DNA from: JBFLVU01 sp037444825
GTDB taxonomy: Bacteria; Acidobacteriota; UBA4820; DSQY01
Reading direction: 5' to 3'
Assembly: GCA_037444825.1 (NCBI GenBank)
Contig: JBBILR010000002.1
Span: forward strand, 62,001 to 126,000
DNA length: 64,000 nt
Below the pieces are notes generated by a model, which saw only the letters and a list, made by a program, of their open reading frames with translations, made no database searches and was not told the origin of the DNA. How positions within the stretch are numbered: the first letter of the stretch is position 1; each line of letters begins with the position of its first letter. Both the position numbers and the translations under genes were made by a program. Positions 15,890 through 26,084 of the stretch are shown piece by piece.

Positions 15890-17281
15890 ATGTCCGAACG
15901 CTGGGCCGCCCCGGTCTTCGACAAGGCGATGATCCTCAAGTACGACCGACCGGGGCCGCGGTACACCTCCTACCCCACGGCGCCTTACTTCCACGAGGGC
16001 TTCGGGCCCCGGGAGTACCTAAGGGAGGTGGAGGAGACCAACGCCGCCCCCGACCCGCCCCCCCTCTCCCTCTACTTCCACCTGCCCTTCTGCAAGTCCG
16101 TCTGCTGGTTCTGCGGCTGCAACGTCACCTACACCAAGGACCGGGGGCTGGGGAACGCCTACGTGGACCACCTCCTGATGGAAATGGACGCCTTGAAGGC
16201 CCGGATGGCCCCCTCCCGGAAGGTGGTCCAGATCCACTGGGGGGGCGGGACACCCACCTTCATCCCCGCGCCGGTCCTTCGGCGGCTCTGGGAGGGGATC
16301 GTGGAACGGTTCCCCCTGGACCCCGAGGCGGAGGTGGGGGTGGAGATCGACCCCCGGGAGGTCACCGAGGAGCACCTGGCCCTCTTCCGGGAGGCGGGGT
16401 TCAACCGCATCTCGTTGGGAATCCAGGATTTCGACCCGGTGGTGCAGAAGGCGGTCCACCGCATCCAGCCGGAGGATCTCACACGGGACGTCATCGCCCG
16501 CTGCCGGGATCTGGGCTTCGCCTCCCTCAACGTGGACCTCATCTACGGCCTGCCCCACCAGACCGCGGACTCCTTCCGGTACACCCTGGACCGGATCGTG
16601 GAGCTCTCCCCCGACCGCATCGCCACCTTCAACTTCGCCTACCTGCCGGAGATGATCCGCCACCAGCGGGCCATCGACGGCAAGGCCCTTCCCTCCGCCG
16701 ACGAGAAGCTGGCGATCTTCCAGACGGCCGTGGAGACCTTCACGGCGGCGGGGTACGTCTTCGTGGGGATGGACCACTTCGCGCGTCCCGAGGATGAACT
16801 GGTCAAGGCGCTGAAGGACCGGACCCTCCACCGCAACTTCCAGGGGTACACCACCAAGGCGGGGTGCGACCTCTACGGCATCGGGGTCACCTCCATCGGG
16901 TCTCTGGGGCGCTGCTACGCCCAGAACGCCAAGGCCGTCGCCGAGTACCAGCACCGGGTGGCGGAGGAGGGGACGGCCGTCTTCCGCGGCGTGCGCCTCA
17001 CCGACGACGACCTCCTTCGGAGGGACGTGATCACGCGGCTCATGTGCCACTTCGTCCTCGTCAAGTCCGAGATCGAGGAGAAGTACGGCCTCGCCTTCGA
17101 CGAGACCTTCGCCGACGCCCTTTCGGACCTCGCGCCCATGGAGAGGGACGGGCTCATCCGGCTCCAGCCCGACCGGATCGAGGTGACGGCCCTGGGGCGC
17201 CTGTTGGTGCGCAACGTCGCCATGGCCTTCGACGCCTACCTCCGCAAGGGGGAGGCGAAGCGCTTCAGCCGGACGGTGTGA
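15890..17281 (+). CDS. hemN: Oxygen-independent coproporphyrinogen III oxidase (radical SAM)
   Basis: 463 residues. The radical SAM cluster motif is CKSVCWFCGC (about residues 65-74), the CxxxCxxC form with the extra cysteine typical of true HemN. IHWGGGTPTF, the catalytic-family EIDPREVT, NRISLGIQDFDP, and the C-terminal HemN domain (GYTTKAGCDLYGIGVTSIGS) follow in order. It decarboxylates two propionates of coproporphyrinogen III to protoporphyrinogen IX without oxygen, using SAM. The ribosome site is AGAAG. It lies 54 bases after hemE. The extended HemN C-terminal domain separates it from HemW. Confidence 0.97.
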   Translation: MSERWAAPVFDKAMILKYDRPGPRYTSYPTAPYFHEGFGPREYLREVEETNAAPDPPPLSLYFHLPFCKSVCWFCGCNVTYTKDRGLGNAYVDHLLMEMDALKARMAPSRKVVQIHWGGGTPTFIPAPVLRRLWEGIVERFPLDPEAEVGVEIDPREVTEEHLALFREAGFNRISLGIQDFDPVVQKAVHRIQPEDLTRDVIARCRDLGFASLNVDLIYGLPHQTADSFRYTLDRIVELSPDRIATFNFAYLPEMIRHQRAIDGKALPSADEKLAIFQTAVETFTAAGYVFVGMDHFARPEDELVKALKDRTLHRNFQGYTTKAGCDLYGIGVTSIGSLGRCYAQNAKAVAEYQHRVAEEGTAVFRGVRLTDDDLLRRDVITRLMCHFVLVKSEIEEKYGLAFDETFADALSDLAPMERDGLIRLQPDRIEVTALGRLLVRNVAMAFDAYLRKGEAKRFSRTV

Positions 17282-17289
17282 AGGGAAAA

Positions 17290-17398
17290 GTGAGGAAGTC
17301 AGGAAGTCGGGAAGGGGAAAAGGGGGGACCGCGCCGCATGAACGCTCCGGAAGCCCGTGGGGGCCTCCCTCACTCGCTCGCCTCCTCACTTCCTGACG
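17290..17398. repeat. Purine-rich GTCAGGAAGT inverted repeat around the hemH start
   Basis: GTCAGGAAGT at 17298-17307 recurs inverted at 17388-17397; the left copy sits in a run of GGAAGT/GGGAAG units (17283-17330). The right copy lies inside the hemH coding sequence, in codons upstream of the conserved ferrochelatase start. Similar purine-rich runs occur at 37761-37830 and 44039-44070. Confidence 0.5.
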
Positions 17399-18420
17399 GA
17401 TCCCGGATCCCCACGGCCGTCCTCCTGATGAACTACGGGGGTCCGGAGGGTCCTGGGGACTGCGAGCCCTACCTCAGAAACATCTTCCTCGACCCCGATC
17501 TGATCCCCCTCCCCGCCCTCCTTCGGCCTTTTCTCGCGAAGGTCGTGGCGAAGCGGCGGGCTCCCAAGCTCCGGGCCATCTACGGCGCCATGGGCCGCTA
17601 CAGCCCCACCCTGGAGGAGACCCGAGCCCAGGCCCAAGGGCTTCAGGCGCTGCTGGGGCCGGGCTTCCGCTGTTTCGTGGGGATGCGGTACTGGAGGCCG
17701 GCCATCGCCCGCGCCTGCCAGGAGATCGCCGCCGCAGGCTTCTCCCGGCTGGTCCTCCTGCCCCTGTACCCCCAGCAGTCCCGCACCACCACCGGATCGG
17801 CCCTCCGGGAGGCCCGGCGAGCCCTGAAGGAGGCCCGCTTTTCCGGGGAAATCTTCGAGATCCCCTCCTTCCACCGGGAGGAGGGGTACCTCGAGGCCGC
17901 GGCCGCGCGCATCGAGGAGGCCTTGGAAGGGGCCCCCCCCCGGAGCCGCGCCCTCTTTTCCGCCCACGGCCTTCCCCTGTCGGTGGCCCGGAAAGACCCC
18001 TACCCCGCCCAGGTCCTGGAGACGGTGGCGGCCCTGTGTGAGCGGACGGGCCTGGCCTGCGGCCGCCTGGCCTTGGAAGAGCCCCCGGTGGGTCCCTTTT
18101 ACGGCCCCGGCGAGGGGCGGATGCGGGCGCAGGTGGCCTGGCAGAGCAAAGTCGGGCCGGCGCGCTGGCTGAAGCCTTCCGTGGAGGAGGTACTCGCCCG
18201 GTGGGCGCGGGAGGGGGTGGCCCACGCCGTCGCCGTACCGGTGGCCTTCGTCAACGAGCACAGCGAGACCCTGTACGAGCTGGACGTCCTGTACGCCGGC
18301 CTGGCCCGGGAGCTGGGCCTCACCTTTCGAAGGGCCGCCACGGTGGGAACGGCGCCGGCCTTCCTGGGAGCGCTGGCGGGGGCCGTCCGGCGGGTCCTGG
18401 GGGAGGAACGGGCCCCATGA
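17338..18420 (+). CDS. hemH: Ferrochelatase
   Basis: 360 residues from ATG 17338. HemH inserts ferrous iron into protoporphyrin IX at the membrane surface. PTAVLLMNYGGPEGP is the family N-terminus; it begins only at about residue 26, so the first 25 residues are an unusual leader coded partly by a repeat. LPLYPQQSRTTTGSALRE, the active-site histidine in LFSAHGLPLS, and the glutamate of PVAFVNEHSETLYELD are present. WQSKVGPARWLKP is the family's central motif. The stop overlaps the ATG of hemG (ATGA). An internal start near the conserved core is possible, though no good start codon with a ribosome site is evident there. Confidence 0.95.
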   Translation: MNAPEARGGLPHSLASSLPDGSRIPTAVLLMNYGGPEGPGDCEPYLRNIFLDPDLIPLPALLRPFLAKVVAKRRAPKLRAIYGAMGRYSPTLEETRAQAQGLQALLGPGFRCFVGMRYWRPAIARACQEIAAAGFSRLVLLPLYPQQSRTTTGSALREARRALKEARFSGEIFEIPSFHREEGYLEAAAARIEEALEGAPPRSRALFSAHGLPLSVARKDPYPAQVLETVAALCERTGLACGRLALEEPPVGPFYGPGEGRMRAQVAWQSKVGPARWLKPSVEEVLARWAREGVAHAVAVPVAFVNEHSETLYELDVLYAGLARELGLTFRRAATVGTAPAFLGALAGAVRRVLGEERAP

Positions 18421-19790
18421 CGGAAGGGCTGGACGCGGTGGTCCTGGGAGGGGGCATCAGCGGCCTCACGGCGGCCTTCCTCCTTAGGCAACGGGGCTTT
18501 TCGGTGCGGCTGCTGGAGGCCGCGGAGCGCCCCGGCGGCTGCATCACCACGTGGCGGAAGGACGGTTTCCTCTTCGAGCTGGGGCCCAACACCGTCCTCA
18601 ACAACGCGGAGGAGATCGACCGCCTGTGCGGGGCGGCGGGCCTCCTGGGGGAACGGCTGGAGGCTTCCCCGGCGGCGAAGAAGCGCTTCGTCGTCAAGGG
18701 CGGCCGTCTCGTCGCCCTCCCGGCGGGGCCTCTGGGTTTCCTGACGACCCCCCTCTTCACCCTGCGGGCCAAACTTCGCCTCTTCCGGGAGCCCTTCATC
18801 CCCCCCGCGCCGCCCGAGACGGAGGAGACCATCGCGCAGTTCGTCCGCAGGCGCCTGGGCCGCGAACTTCTGGACTACGCCGTTTCCCCCTTCGTCTCCG
18901 GCGTCTACGCCGGGGACCCCGAACGCCTGTCGGTCCGCCACGCCGTGGCGAAGATTTACGCCCTGGAGCGCGAGCACGGGAGCCTCATCCGGGGCGCCCT
19001 GGCCCGGCGCAAGGGGCCCGCCCCCCAGGGGGGGCTCTTTTCCTTCCCCGACGGCCTCGAAACCCTTCCCCGCCGCTTGGCCCTCGCCCTGGGCGAGGGG
19101 TACACCGCCCCCGCCACCGTCCTGTCGGTGCGAAGGGAGGGGCCGGACTTCTCGGTGGTTGCCTCCCGGCCCGGAGGGCAGGGGGAGCGCCTTCAGGCGC
19201 GGGCGGTGGTCTCGGCCCTTCCGGCCGCCGCGGCCTCCGCCGTCCTTTCGTCCCTGGGGGGGGATTTCCCCTCTCGGATCCGGAGCCTCCCCTACGCCGA
19301 CGTCGCCCTGGTCTGCCTGGGCTTTCGGCGGGAGGAGGTGGCCCACCCCCTCGACGGCTTCGGCTTCCTCGCGCCCGAGGTGGAGGGGCGCTTCGTCCTG
19401 GGCTGCCTCTTTCCCAGTTCCCTCTTCCCCGGCCGGGCCCCCGAGGGCCACGTGGCGCTGACGGCCTTCGTGGGGGGCGCCGTCCACCCCGAAAGGGCCT
19501 CCCTCGAAGCCCAAGAGCTGGTCCAGCGGACCCTTCGGGACCTCACCCCGCTCCTGGGGCTTCAAGGCTCGCCGGTTCTTCAGCGGGTGGAACGGTGGCG
19601 CCCCGCCATCCCCCAGTACAACCTGGGCCACGGGGCCTTCCTTCGGGCCGCCGCGGAGCTGGAGGGCTCCCATCCCGGCCTCTTCGTGTCGGGAAACCTC
19701 CTTTCGGGCGTCAGCGTCGGAAACTGCATCCAGAACGCCTACGCCGTGGCGGAGCGGGTGGAGGCCTTCCTCCGGGGGGGGCGTCCCTGA
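18417..19790 (+). CDS. hemG: Protoporphyrinogen/coproporphyrinogen oxidase, FAD-dependent (HemG/HemY type)
   Basis: 457 residues starting at an ATGA overlap with hemH. The N-terminal dinucleotide fold VVLGGGISGLTAAFLLRQRG is followed by GGCITTW and ELGPNTVL, as in the oxygen-dependent PPO family. The C-terminal FAD-contact block PQYNLGHGA ... GLFVSGNLLSGVSVGNCIQN is complete. It oxidises protoporphyrinogen IX (or coproporphyrinogen III in the Gram-positive-type route) using O2. Because HemN precedes it, the protoporphyrin route is the likely one. Confidence 0.94.
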   Translation: MTEGLDAVVLGGGISGLTAAFLLRQRGFSVRLLEAAERPGGCITTWRKDGFLFELGPNTVLNNAEEIDRLCGAAGLLGERLEASPAAKKRFVVKGGRLVALPAGPLGFLTTPLFTLRAKLRLFREPFIPPAPPETEETIAQFVRRRLGRELLDYAVSPFVSGVYAGDPERLSVRHAVAKIYALEREHGSLIRGALARRKGPAPQGGLFSFPDGLETLPRRLALALGEGYTAPATVLSVRREGPDFSVVASRPGGQGERLQARAVVSALPAAAASAVLSSLGGDFPSRIRSLPYADVALVCLGFRREEVAHPLDGFGFLAPEVEGRFVLGCLFPSSLFPGRAPEGHVALTAFVGGAVHPERASLEAQELVQRTLRDLTPLLGLQGSPVLQRVERWRPAIPQYNLGHGAFLRAAAELEGSHPGLFVSGNLLSGVSVGNCIQNAYAVAERVEAFLRGGRP

Positions 19791-19837
19791 CGTCTCCGGC
19801 GCTCCTAGGCCATTTGCCCCAGGCCGGGGCGCCCTCG

Positions 19838-19867
19838 TTGACCCGCCTTTCTTTCCGCGGGTATACT
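19838..19867 (+). promoter_or_regulatory. Promoter of ilvE
   Basis: TTGACC at 19838-19843, 18-base spacer, TATACT at 19862-19867: the best sigma-70-like match in the window. ATG follows at 19893 with AGGGGG as ribosome site. Confidence 0.7.
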
Positions 19868-19892
19868 GATTTCTTGTGCGATAGGGGGTTCC

Positions 19893-20822
19893 ATGCCTGT
19901 CAAGCCCACCGAATGGATCTGGATGAATGGGGAGTTCGTGCGGTGGGAGGAGGCGAAGATCCACGTCCTCTCCCACGTGATTCACTACGGGAGCAGCGTC
20001 TTCGAGGGGATCCGGTGCTACGAAACGCCCAAGGGGCCCATGGTGCTCCGCCTCCAGGACCACATCAAGCGGTTGTACCACTCCGCCAAGGTCTACCGGA
20101 TGGTGATCCCGTACTCCTTTGAGGACTACTGCGAGGTCTGCCTGGAGGTGATCCGCCGGAACAAGATGCAGCGGTGCTACATCCGGCCCGTGGTCTTCCG
20201 CGGGTACGGCGACGTGGGGGTCAACCCCCTCCCTTGCCCCGTGGAAACGGCGGTGGCCGTGTGGGACTGGGGGGCCTACCTGGGCCCCGAGGCCCTGGCC
20301 CGGGGGGTGGACGTCTGCGTCTCCTCCTGGAACCGGCCCTCCCCCAACTCGCTCCCGGCCATGGCCAAGTGCGCCGCCAACTACATGAACGGCCAGCTGA
20401 TCAAGATGGAGGCCATCATCGGCGGCTACGCCGAGGGCATCGCCCTGGACGTGAACGGGTACGTCTCGGAAGGTTCGGGGGAGAACATCTTCCTGGTCCG
20501 CAACGGAACCGTCTACACCCCCTCCCTGGGCCACTCGGTGCTCCCCGGCATCACCCGGGACGGCGTCCTCACCATCCTGACGAAGGAGCTCCGGATGGAG
20601 GTCCGCCACCAGGCGGTCCCCCGCGAAATGCTCTACCTCGCCGACGAGATCTTCTTCACCGGCACGGCGGCGGAGATCACCCCCATCGCCTCGGTGGACA
20701 AGATCCCCGTCGGGCAGGGGCGCCGGGGGCCGGTGACGGAGAAGGTCCAGAGCCGCTACCTTGAAATCGTCCAGGGGAAGGCGGAAGATATCTACGGCTG
20801 GCTGACTCCGGTTTACCGGTGA
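19893..20822 (+). CDS. ilvE: Branched-chain amino acid aminotransferase (class IV PLP)
   Basis: 309 residues, normal length. It transfers the amino group between glutamate and the 2-oxo acids of Leu, Ile and Val. The fold-type IV signs are VIHYGSSVFEGIRCYE near the N-terminus, the PLP lysine at residue 159 in AMAKCAANY, EGSGENIFLV, and LPGITRDGVL with FFTGTAAEITPI at the end. The phrase RPSPNSLPAMAK before the lysine fits the BCAT-like subgroup. It has its own promoter and is followed by a candidate terminator, so it is probably monocistronic. Confidence 0.95.
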   Translation: MPVKPTEWIWMNGEFVRWEEAKIHVLSHVIHYGSSVFEGIRCYETPKGPMVLRLQDHIKRLYHSAKVYRMVIPYSFEDYCEVCLEVIRRNKMQRCYIRPVVFRGYGDVGVNPLPCPVETAVAVWDWGAYLGPEALARGVDVCVSSWNRPSPNSLPAMAKCAANYMNGQLIKMEAIIGGYAEGIALDVNGYVSEGSGENIFLVRNGTVYTPSLGHSVLPGITRDGVLTILTKELRMEVRHQAVPREMLYLADEIFFTGTAAEITPIASVDKIPVGQGRRGPVTEKVQSRYLEIVQGKAEDIYGWLTPVYR

Positions 20823-20860
20823 GGCCCCCCGCCCGCGGGGGCGGGGGCCATCGCCTTTTT
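20823..20860 (+). terminator. Candidate terminator after ilvE
   Basis: GGCCCCCCGCCC (20823-20834) can pair with GGGCGGGGGCC (20839-20849) with one bulged base; five T follow at 20856-20860 after a short gap. It begins directly at the ilvE stop. Confidence 0.5.
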
Positions 20861-20903
20861 CGAGGAGACCGGCGCCTGAAGGCCGGCGGCGGAGGAGTGC
20901 GCG

Positions 20904-22058
20904 ATGCACATCAACGACTTCCTCAAGATGGCCATCGAACACGGGGCCAGCGACCTGCACCTGAAGGTCGGCTCCCACCCTGTCATCCGCGTCCACGGCC
21001 ACCTGACCCCCATGGCCGACCAGAAGCGCCTCATGCAGGAAGACACCATCGCCATGGCCTTCTCCATCATGGACGCCAAGCAGAAGGAGAAGTTCAAGGC
21101 CAACCTGGAGCTGGACATCGCCTACTCCGTGCCGGGGCTGGGCCGCTTCCGGGTGAACATCTTCCAGCAACGAGGCACGGTGGGGATCGTCTGCCGCGTC
21201 ATCCCCATCGGCATCAAGACCATCCGGGAGCTCATGCTGCCTCCCATCCTGGAGAAGATCGCCGCCGAGCAGCGGGGCCTGGTCCTCTGCACGGGAACCA
21301 CCGGGTCGGGGAAGTCCACCACCCTGGCCGCCATGATCGACCAGATCAACGCCACGAGGACCGAGCACATCATCACCGTGGAGGACCCCATCGAGTTCCT
21401 GCACCGGGACAAGAAGTCCATCGTGAACCAGCGGGAGGTGGGGGTGGACACCCGCTCCTTCGCCTCCGCCCTGCGGGCCGCCCTCCGCGAGGACCCCGAC
21501 GTGATCCTCGTGGGCGAAATGCGGGACTACGAGACCATCGAGACGGCCATCCTGGCGGCGGAGACGGGCCACCTGGTCTTCTCCACCCTCCACACCCTGG
21601 ACGCCACGGAGACGGTGAACCGCATCATCTCCGTCTTCCCCCCTCACCAGCAGAAGCAGATCCGCCTCCAGCTGGCCGCCATCCTTCGGGCGGTCATCTC
21701 CCTCCGACTGCTGCCCAAGGCCGACGGGAAGGGGCGGGTGCCCGCCGCCGAGGTCATGATCTGCACCTCCACCATCCGGGACTGCATCGAGAACAAGGAG
21801 AAGACGAAGCTGATCCGGGACTACATCGAGCAGGGCTACAGCCAGTACGGGATGCAGACCTTCGACCAGTCCCTCTTCTTCCTGTACAAGCAGGGGCTCA
21901 TCACGCTGGAGGAGGCCCTCCGCCGGGCCACCAACCCCGACGAGTTCCGGCTCAAGATCCAGGGGATCCAGTCCACCTCCGACATCGCCAAGGAGCAGAT
22001 GGAAGGGGTTCAGGCCCCCGGGGCCGCGGACCTTCCCTCGGCCTTCACCAAATTCTGA
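20904..22058 (+). CDS. pilT: Twitching motility ATPase PilT
   Basis: 384 residues. PilT is the hexameric retraction motor of type IV pili. N-terminal PAS-like half ends before Walker A GTTGSGKST (131-139); the Asp box VEDPIEF, Walker B ILVGEMRD and His box TGHLVFSTLHT follow, and the PilT-specific AIRxCI-like element appears as STIRDCIEN. The tail after residue 355 is longer than usual and rich in A/G/P. ATG has GGAGGAG upstream. Its stop overlaps the start of recX (TGATG). No other pil gene lies nearby. Confidence 0.97.
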   Translation: MHINDFLKMAIEHGASDLHLKVGSHPVIRVHGHLTPMADQKRLMQEDTIAMAFSIMDAKQKEKFKANLELDIAYSVPGLGRFRVNIFQQRGTVGIVCRVIPIGIKTIRELMLPPILEKIAAEQRGLVLCTGTTGSGKSTTLAAMIDQINATRTEHIITVEDPIEFLHRDKKSIVNQREVGVDTRSFASALRAALREDPDVILVGEMRDYETIETAILAAETGHLVFSTLHTLDATETVNRIISVFPPHQQKQIRLQLAAILRAVISLRLLPKADGKGRVPAAEVMICTSTIRDCIENKEKTKLIRDYIEQGYSQYGMQTFDQSLFFLYKQGLITLEEALRRATNPDEFRLKIQGIQSTSDIAKEQMEGVQAPGAADLPSAFTKF

Positions 22059-22522
22059 TGGCGAGTGGTGGAAGACGGAGCGAAGGGGCGGAGGGGACGG
22101 CCCTCCGCCTCCTGGCCCTTCGTGAGCACTCCCGGTTCGAGCTCCATCGCAAGCTCCTCGCCAAGGGGTTTTCCGAGAGGGAGGCCGAGGCGGCCCTGGA
22201 CCGCCTTTCGGCGAGGGGGGACCTCGACGAGGACCGCTTCGTGGAGGCCCTCACCCGCTCGGAGCTGGGGCGGGGCCGGGGCCTTCTCTCCGTCCGGGCC
22301 AAGCTGAAGAGGGCCGGCCTGCCCGAAAAACAACCGGCGGCGGGGAGGGAGGAGGAGCGGAGGGCCCTCCTGCGGTTGCTCGAAGGCCGGGGGCTCGACC
22401 CCCGCGCGTTGACAGACGGGCAGGAAAGGGCCAGAATCTGGCGTTTCCTGAGGGGGCGCGGCTTCACCCCGTCGCTCCTGGTGGAGGTGTTGGGCTCCGG
22501 CGGCGCGGAGGAGGCCCCTTGA
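22058..22522 (+). CDS. recX: RecX-like regulatory protein
   Basis: 154 residues, starting one base into the pilT stop. Three-helix repeats of the RecX type are visible: ALRLLALREHSRFELHRKLL (repeat 1), FSEREAEAALDRLSARGDLD (the most conserved phrase of RecX), DEDRFVEALTRSELGRGRG, and a C-terminal WRFLRGRGFTPSLLVEVL. RecX binds and restrains RecA filaments. recA is not in the window. Cotranslation with pilT is suggested by the overlap but no functional link is known. Confidence 0.88.
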   Translation: MASGGRRSEGAEGTALRLLALREHSRFELHRKLLAKGFSEREAEAALDRLSARGDLDEDRFVEALTRSELGRGRGLLSVRAKLKRAGLPEKQPAAGREEERRALLRLLEGRGLDPRALTDGQERARIWRFLRGRGFTPSLLVEVLGSGGAEEAP

Positions 22523-22568
22523 CGCGCGATCCGGCGGGGACGGGCACGGCAAAGACCTCGAGGCCAAG

Positions 22569-25232
<2,664 letters not shown>

Positions 25233-25257
25233 ACAGCACCCGTGCCCCGAGGCCTCC

Positions 25258-25923
25258 TCAGGCCTTCACCGCGGTGAAGGTGACCACCGTCGTGTAGGTT
25301 CCCTCGTGAAAGCGGGCCGAGGCGGCGTCGGGGATCAGGAGGTCGAAGGCCAGCGCCAGGCGCCTCCACCCCTCCCCACGGGCGGGCAGGGAGAGAAGCG
25401 TCTCCGGGGCGCTCGCCAGCGGGCGCGCCGGGGCGGAGAGCCGGGCCTGGGCCTCCCCCGCCTGGGCCAGGACACGGATGGCGGAAGTCGGAAAGCCGGG
25501 GCCCGGCCCGGAGCCGGTCCAGGCGGGTTCCACCGAGGCCTTGACCTCCAGCGTCCCGGAGGCGGCGTTGGAGAAGAGGTAGAGGGGGCTTTCCCCCGGC
25601 TCCGCCGCAAGCCCCCGGGCCTCCAGGGTGGGGGTCTTCACCGCCGTCGGCGTGAAGCGGACGGGGCCCGAACAGCCGGGCGGAGGGGGAAAGACGTTGT
25701 CGGGGCAGGGCTGGCCCGGGCGGACCGTCTCGCCGGTCCTCACGTAGGCCGCGAGGTCGAAGACCACTTCGTCGGGGACCTCCAGGGCCACCACGCCGGG
25801 GATGGTCACCGTGATCCGCACCGAGCCCTGGGTGTGCTGGGCTCCGGTCCGGAGGTCGGCTTGGGCGAAGGCGGCCGCCGTGGTGAACCCCAGGGTGAGA
25901 GCCAGAAGGATCTTGGTTTTCAT
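25258..25923 (-). CDS. Secreted fimbrial-subunit-like protein, paralogue of the 32175-32831 product
   Basis: 221 residues with a clear signal peptide (KTKILLALTLGFTTAAAFAQA, cut after about residue 20). The body shares a frame with the 218-residue product at 32175: an early VTIPGVV strand, a CPDxxFPPxPxC segment and an ending FHEGTYTTVVTFTAVKA (against FNEGTYTTTATFQISKA). The alternating hydrophobic final strand is what donor-strand fimbrial subunits show. It closes the appendage locus but has a 161-base gap before it and its own likely promoter, so it can be expressed separately. Assignment as a subunit is inference from paralogy and context. Confidence 0.7.
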   Translation of the reverse strand: MKTKILLALTLGFTTAAAFAQADLRTGAQHTQGSVRITVTIPGVVALEVPDEVVFDLAAYVRTGETVRPGQPCPDNVFPPPPGCSGPVRFTPTAVKTPTLEARGLAAEPGESPLYLFSNAASGTLEVKASVEPAWTGSGPGPGFPTSAIRVLAQAGEAQARLSAPARPLASAPETLLSLPARGEGWRRLALAFDLLIPDAASARFHEGTYTTVVTFTAVKA

Positions 25924-25960
25924 GGTCGCCTCCTTTGCGTCCCACCCGCGAACAGCAAGG

Positions 25961-25966
25961 GGGATA
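25961..25966 (-). promoter_or_regulatory. Possible -10 (TGGTATCCC) of the second subunit gene
   Basis: On the minus strand TGG TATCCC lies 37 bases before the ATG, with AAAGGAGGCGACC as ribosome site. An unusually AT-rich stretch (25979-26015) sits just upstream and could act as an UP-like element. Confidence 0.3.
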
Positions 25967-26084
25967 CCAGGAGGCGTGCTTTTTGAATAGATATGAAAAA
26001 TAAAGCAGAATTACCATCGTTCCCCGCCCGGTCCTCTCAGTCCTGAGAAAAGGGGGGCGAGGGGTTCTCAGAATCGAGACCCCA

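Noticed and set aside
20823..20903. A small gene between ilvE and pilT
   Set aside because: The gap is 81 bases and consists of a hairpin and the pilT ribosome site.
26033..26075. TCTCAG-TC-CTGAGA palindrome as terminator of the adhesin gene
   Set aside because: Loop of two bases and no T-tract in the right place; a terminator is not supported.
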